Shown here piece by piece: positions 58,428 through 64,000 of a DNA stretch of 64,000 bases; within the stretch, counting starts at the first letter, position 1, and each line of letters starts with the position of its first letter. Below the pieces are notes generated by a model. That model was not told the origin of the DNA. It saw only the letters and a list, made by a program, of their open reading frames with translations, and ran no database searches. The position numbers and the translations under genes were made by a program. Origin of the DNA: Aristolochia californica (lineage: Eukaryota > Streptophyta > Magnoliopsida > Piperales > Aristolochiaceae); NCBI GenBank assembly GCA_029961685.1, contig JARWKL010000013.1, positions 24,830,922-24,894,921 on the forward strand, written 5' to 3'.

Positions 58428-58905
58428 TAATTTTGTGAAAATATATTATTAATTTATATTACGTAAAAATCTATCTTATATTATTATTAAAATAATATAT
58501 TATATTTATTATTTTTATTACTATATTAAATTAGTGATTATAGAGTGGAAATTAAAATATTATTAAAGTAAGCATTTGATTAAACATTTGTGTTTAATTA
58601 TTTTATTTTTTATAATTAATGAAACTAATGATTTTTAATTTTGTGCAAATATATTATTAATTTATATTATGTAAAAATCTATCTTATGTTATTAATAAAA
58701 TATTATATTATATTTATTTATTATATTCATGATTTTTATTACTATATTAAATTAGTGATTTAAGTATAGTAATTAAAATATTGTTAAAGTAAGCATTTGA
58801 TTAAGCATTTTTTAATTATTTTATTTTTATCCTTAATTAAACTAATAATATTAATTTTGTGCAAATATATTATTAATTTATACTACATAAAATATATCTT
58901 GCGTT
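58428..58905 (+). repeat. About 210-bp AT-rich repeats in element B
   Basis: 'ttaattttgtg(a/c)aaatatatt' starts at about 58428, 58636 and 58851, and 'aagcatttgattaa(a/g)catt' recurs near 58570 and 58790. The third copy is partial. It resembles the layout of the 153-bp array in element A. Confidence 0.75.
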
Positions 58906-59347
58906 ATCAAAATAATATTATATTTATTTATTTATTTAAATTATTCATTACACGTAATTATTGTATTAATTTAGATTCAACAACAATCTATCTTAATTTA
59001 TCCATAAAATATCTTATTTAATTAATAGTATATTAATATATTTTAATAGTACATTAAATTACTTATTCGGGTAGTAACTGTATTTTTTTTGTTAATTATC
59101 TATTTAGGTATATTATAAAAAGTAATTCGTTTACTTGTTTACACTATATTTTTTTCATTTTGGGCACAAACACAAGAATGTGTTTTCCAATGCACTTTAT
59201 ATCTACCACATTAATACCAACAAGTTATTCACTTTCACTTTCACTAGGTAAAATGCACTAACCTCCCCAAAATGAGGAAATGCCTGGGACCCCTCTGTGA
59301 AGTGGGCATCAATGTCTTTGTGGTCAATTTATGAGGCTTGTCGTTGC

Positions 59348-59355
59348 CTCAAGGG
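59348..59355 (+). repeat. hAT target site duplication (left), CTCAAGGG
   Basis: The octamer directly precedes the TAGGGGTGG end. An identical octamer follows the other end at 60290-60297. Confidence 0.92.
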
Positions 59356-60289
59356 TAGGGGTGGCATCGAATCAAGCAGAGCCTCAACCTGCCTATATTT
59401 GAGTCGAACTTGATTTAAATATTTCGAACACGAGCCTAAAATTGTAATCGAACTCGAGCATAATAATTTTAACCAAGTTCGAGCTCCTACATTTAAAACT
59501 TTGCATAAAATATATATTAAAAAATTATATATAAAATTATGCATACATTTTACATAAAATTAGGCATGACCTCTACTTAAAATTGGGCATAACCTCCGTA
59601 AATTAACCCTGCATAAAATTATCTATGCATTGTGCATAAAATTATTCATAAAATCTACATAATTATGTATAAACTTTATTCAATAATCAAACACAAAAAT
59701 ATTTATTTGAAAAGCAATACTAGTTTTGTCCATTTGTACTCAATTAGATTGTTCTAATTCAAGGACTGAAAAACTAGATCATTGAGACAGAAAACGTTTA
59801 AGAAAAATAGTTTTGGATGATTTAATCGCATGCCCATTTTTATTTTTTTTCTTTAGAGCATGTTACGATAATATTTATAATAAAAAAATTCGCATGTGAG
59901 AGTTTGGAAGTTGTGGGATAGGGAAACGTCGGGCGACAGTGACGACAGAAGTGTCAGGGAGGGTGGAATGAGAAGCGAAATCGATTCCCCACACCCCACA
60001 CCGCCCAAATCCCCTTTTTCGCTCTTGATTCCTGTAAAGTCAAGAATGAAAGACAAAGAAATCTCGAACTCGAAGAGTCAAAGACGCATGTCCCGCCTCC
60101 GCGCTCGGGCCCTTGTTAAGTTAACGAGTCAACTCGTGAGATTTTGAACCGAACGATGGTTCGGTTGAGCTCGGCTCGTTAACTTAAACAAACCAGATTT
60201 GGATCTCGAATTCGAGATCCAAATAAACCGAATCGAACCGAGCTGAGTTTGACCCGCTCGCAAATCGACTCAATTCGATGCCACCCATA
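59356..60289 (+). mobile_element. Non-autonomous hAT transposon (934 bp)
   Basis: The left end TAGGGGTGGCATCGAATC and the right end (reverse complement TATGGGTGGCATCGAATT) form terminal inverted repeats of 17 bp with one mismatch. A perfect 8-bp target duplication CTCAAGGG flanks them, the hAT hallmark. Many 'tcgagct(c/t)' and 'cgaactcg' words lie near the ends, like subterminal transposase-binding motifs. The inside has no transposase frame; 59896-60147 has no family match. It depends on a hAT transposase from elsewhere. Confidence 0.9.
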
Positions 60290-60297
60290 CTCAAGGG

Positions 60298-62841
60298 TCT
60301 CTCCCTCTTGCGTTTTGAAGCTTCCACTCACACCTAAGAAGATAAATAAGATGTAATTATACATATAAATAGGGTCAATCAACGATAGTATTTAAGAAAC
60401 CCAAGCAAAAGGCTTACATCTCATTTTTGGTTTTTCTTTGCTTGAAGTACTAATCTTTTTAATTTCTTGTTGTGATTTTTTTATTTCGCAAATTGATGTC
60501 TTTGTAGAGTACAATTCACTTTCACTTTCACTTTTATTTTCCATTTCACTTTAAAAATGTACTAACCACTTCCTGAAAGTGAAAGTGATTTTTTTTTTTT
60601 TGTATTAGTGTGCTCAAAGGAAAGTGCGATGTAAAATATTTTTTTGTGTTAGTGTGCACAATGAAAACTGTAGTGGAAAGTGGAGAATGAGTTATTAATA
60701 AAATAATGATAGATTTAACTTTTTTAAGATATTTTATTTAATTGTAAAATAATAAAATATGATAAATAATTTACAAAATAAAAAAAAGTATTAATTTAAT
60801 TAAATATAAAAATAATATACCAAAACGAACAAGGTTATTTAAGTAAAAATAGAAAAAATAAATAAATTAAAAGGTAAAAATAAATTATAAATTTATATAC
60901 AAATAAAAAATTGAAAATATAAAATATTTTTTAACATATTTTTTATAACATTAAGCAAATAATAAACATCAATTTTCAATAAATTAATAGATTTTAAAGT
61001 AATTTTATTTTGTTTATGAATAGATTAAACACACATAAGTTGAACAAAAAATAAATTGGTAAAAATGTTAAAAAAATTAAAAATAATATAAATAAAAATA
61101 AAAAATAAACTAAATAAATAAATTAAATAGAAATAACAACAATTTACTTTTTAAAAATAATTATTATGAAAAGAAGCAAATCTACAAACATAAAATTAAT
61201 TAATAAATTGAAAACATATAATATGGACTGTAGAGTGGATCTAATTTGTACTTTTAAGTGTTTAGGGAATAATCTAATTTTTACCTAACAAAATAGTCAT
61301 GTTTCTATTATATAATACGATATTAACTTTTAAGAAGTCGAGCTATTGACAAAAAATTACAAATTAATCATTAAAAACTGAATAACATATTGACAAAAAA
61401 ATTAATTCATATTGACCAAAATTTAATAATTAAACAATAAAAACTGAATTACATAATAACAAAAAAGGTTGTGGCTTGCATTTGAGTCATGCTAGTTCGT
61501 CTTCCAATTCAAACTCTTTGGAGAGGTTGGGTAGAAAAAACTTGGCTCAGTTCAGTGTTTTCCTGGGCTTGAGTTGAGCTCGAGCTTGGGCTGAGCTCAA
61601 ACTTAGAATACCCTATTTTGAGTTAAGCTCGAACTTGGAATAAGATTTGTTAAGCATAATAACCCAAGTTCAAGATTTTCCATGCTGTGAGCCAACTCGG
61701 TATCTTCTTATGAAAATAGCTTTTACCCTAATTGTTCTCGTTAGTTCTCTCTTTAGTTGGTTGATGATTGTTCTTATTTCCCTCAAACGTCAAAGATGAC
61801 CGACCGTTCACCTCTTTGTTGTCCCTCAACATCCGATGTTGTTATTTGCCAATGAAATAGATGTTGGCGTTGAACTCATCACCAAAATTTTCCTGTTTCT
61901 TTTGATAATTTTTTTAATAGTTTTGAATGTACATTGACCTCAAACCCAAATCGAGCTTGAGTTCAATTTAAGGCTCAAGGCTGAGCTACTGAGCTCGAAC
62001 TTCTAGTTTTCAAGGTCAAGCTAAGCTCAAACCGTTTGACTCAGACTTGATGCCAACCCTAACTCAGGACTATCCCTTGATTGGCTTGCCTCATTGTCCA
62101 TCTAAGTAATTCAACCCATATAATCATCAAATCAAAAGGGTGATTGATTACTGATTTGAACAATCAGATCAAATTACTGATTTGAATCATTTGATCATGT
62201 GTTACAGCAGTGAATGCACTGATTAGGCATTACCAATTTGAACTGCAAGATCGAGTGCTTATAAGTCTGGACATTGGATCAGTTTTCATATCAAAGGGGG
62301 ATTGTCTTTGGTAAGTAAAAAGTTTTATAAATAGACATAGAAGAAAATTTGTTCTCTCAAAGTGCTTTGAAAGAAAGAAAATGTGTTTTTCGTGTTCTTG
62401 AGAAAATTCAAAGGTGTTCTTCAGTTCGAGCAATCAGAAAAAAAAGTCCTACTGAGTCCATGGGCCCATCTTAATATTGTGCATGTCTAAGAGGGCATAA
62501 AATCTGTTGTATCTTGGGGAAGTATCACTAGCATCCGGTGCACTCTAGGAGGCAAATATTTTTCAAAGGCAATGTATACACGAGTCAGACCTATTTAAGG
62601 TATTAATTAATTAATTTACTTTTATGTGATTGGAGAAGTGGTTCAACAAAAAGGTACATGTTGGTAACTCCTATGATCGCCTCAAAATTAAAGGTAGAGC
62701 AATAGAATTCCAATGGAATAGCATAATAGAGATCAAATTCCTTTTCCAAAAGTAGTTGTAAAAGGAACAATGAGCAACAATAGTTAAAAAAATATAAAAA
62801 ACTAATACAAAAGATGGGGCTCAACATATTGTTTTGCTATT
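60298..62841. other. AT-rich spacer with transposon scraps, no gene seen
   Basis: 60515-60700 contains 'cactttcactttcac', 'tgaaagtgaaagtg' and 'tgtgttagtgtgcac' words like Harbinger-type ends. 60700-61460 is extremely AT-rich. 61540-62055 has many 'gagctcgag' and 'aagctcgaact' words and ends 'ttgatgccaaccctaa', like a decayed hAT right end without a visible partner. No coding region. Confidence 0.4.
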
Positions 62842-64000
62842 GGGGGGGTTAGTGCACATGACTCAGGACATGATATTCAAGCGCATTACGCAGTTCATGT
62901 CCTGATATCGTTAGTGGACGCCAAAATTCATGTCATGTACATGAATATACATGAACCAAGAGTTCATGTGTAAAGAGTAACGGGCGGAAAGTGCTTTCCG
63001 CCCGATTTTGAGAATCATCCACTTGATTCTCTCGCGCGGGCTCTCTCTGGCTCGACCGTCTCTGTTTTTTTTTTCATTTCGATCGTTTCATTCCCGCACA
63101 CAGCGACTCTCGTTCCCGCAGCCTCTGTCGTCTCCGTGAAGCCCGAGCTCTCTGCTCGTTCTCTCGTCTCCGCCGTCTCTCTCCGGTCTCCCTCTCTTCG
63201 GTCTCCCTCTCTACTACCTCCGTCTCTCGCTGCGAGCGTCCTTCCGACATCCTTCCCCCTCTCTCGCTCGTTCTCCCTCTGAACCTCTCGCTCGTTTCTC
63301 CCTCTCTCTTATCCCTCTCGGCCTCCCGCTCTGTCTCTTCTCCCTCTTTTCCCCCTTGCGGCATCTCACGCCCTTCTCCCTCTCGCTCATATCTTTTCCC
63401 CCAAAATTCCCTCCGATTTCCTGCGATTTCCCCTAATTCAGTTTTGGTTTTCTTCGATTTCTAAATTTCCACTTCGATTCAGCATCGATTTTCCCGGTTC
63501 GGCTTTGATTTCAGTCGTCGGCTTCGATTTTCCCCAAATTTCAGAAGGTATGACTAAACCCTAATTATTTTTTCTGATTAAATGAGTGTTGTATTTGATT
63601 TAATTTTAGTTCCAGTGTCTAATTTGGGGTTATTTGTACATAATTGTGGGATTTAGTGTTACGGATTAGGGTCTAAAATTTTTATTAGGGTTAGGGTTTA
63701 GTGTTTTTAGGGTTTGGTGCTTTGTATTTAGGGGTTAAGTTTTTAGGGTTAAGGATTTATGGTATTGTTAGGGTTTAGGTTCTGGAATTAGGGTTTAGGT
63801 TTTTTTTTCAATTTTTTTCAGCTAAGGTTTAATGGGTGATAGGGTTTAGGGTTTAGGGTTTGGGGCTTTTAGGGTTGTTAAGATCTAGGGTTTTTTGTTT
63901 AACTTCTGGAATTAGGGTTTGGGGTATAGGGTTTAGGAGGTTTTGGAGTTATGGGGTCTAGGGTTAGGCTTTAGTAGGTTTGGGAGGTATGGGGTCTAGG
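62842..64000 (+). mobile_element. Left part of Harbinger-like element C (runs off the window)
   Basis: It starts GGGGGGGTTAGTGCACATGA. Next come 'cgcattacgcagttcat' (element A has 'cgcattacttagttcat' at the same distance), a hairpin at 62981-63004, 'gaatcatccacttgatt' and a CT-rich leader at 63040-63400. 'tccccaaatttcagaaggta' (63533-63550) has a close match in element A at about 52052-52072, and 'aaaccctaat' follows. The gag-like or coding part would lie beyond the window edge. The open frame on the opposite strand of the CT-rich block is an artefact of composition. Confidence 0.7.
63650..64000 (+). repeat. Degenerate TTTAGGG-type repeats in element C
   Basis: Many 'ttagggtttagggtt' and 'gggtctagggttagg' units after the leader continue to the window end. 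They are at the place where element B has similar repeats, in the likely first intron of ORF1. Confidence 0.7.

Larger units (their letters stand above)
57846..59268 (+). mobile_element. Harbinger-like element B (deletion derivative)
   Basis: The leader resembles those of elements A and C: 'aaagagtaaagtgggtgaat', hairpin, 'tcatccacttgaa', CT-rich block 57950-58190, 'cccaaatttcagaaagtaac'. TTTAGGG-like repeats follow (58310-58420), then AT-rich repeats (58430-59060). The right end, reverse-complemented, reads GGGGAGGTTAGTGCATTTTA, matching the left end of element C (GGGGGGGTTAGTGCAC). No transposase remains. The left inverted repeat is not beside it; it may be the segment at 51187, with A inserted between. 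Words such as 'cacgtaattattgt' near 58952 are shared with element A's array. Confidence 0.6.

Overview
This is plant nuclear DNA from a flowering plant. It shows GT-AG introns, low-GC intergenic DNA, plant-only gene families, a nuclear tRNA-Arg and dense nested retrotransposons and DNA transposons. Low third-position GC and long AT-rich spacers suggest a non-grass species, probably woody. I cannot name the species.

Four intact protein genes can be read with confidence. (1) A QWRF-family (augmin subunit 8-like) microtubule protein lies on + in six exons, 804-5710. (2) A single-exon DUF1442 protein lies on -, 20841-21482. (3) A CML13/14-type calmodulin-like protein lies on +, 34879-35322. (4) A four-exon LRR receptor-like kinase, 47804-50632, has a kinase domain that looks catalytically dead. 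A tRNA-Arg(UCG) sits at 7353-7426. These genes are islands with no operon-like relation to each other.

Between them the window is mostly mobile DNA. From 7.6 to 20.1 kb there are remnants of long LTRs, a 2.7-kb non-coding LTR element inserted on the minus strand in one of them, a deleted Ty3/gypsy-like remnant, and a decayed relative of the 2.7-kb element. From 24.5 to 32.5 kb lies a broken Ty1/copia element with short LTRs; another copy of the 2.7-kb family is inserted in its reverse transcriptase with a perfect CAAAG target duplication. A solo LTR of that family follows at 33.0 kb. Copia gag-protease remnants lie at 39.5-40.3 kb (-) and 41.2-43.6 kb. The second is an odd composite with inverted LTRs.

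From 51.2 kb to the end the window is a cluster of PIF/Harbinger-type elements. Element A (51365-57845) has matching terminal inverted repeats, a Myb/SANT-like ORF1, a DDE transposase ORF2 with its catalytic triad intact, a captured PPR gene fragment and a 153-bp tandem array. Element B (to 59268) looks like a deletion derivative. Element C starts at 62842 and runs off the window. All three share a CT-rich leader, and a hairpin keeps its place while its sequence changes. A clean non-autonomous hAT element with a perfect 8-bp target duplication is at 59356-60289. A short 5' fragment of a Raf-like MAPKKK gene (33917-34003) and the PPR fragment show that host gene pieces have been scattered here.
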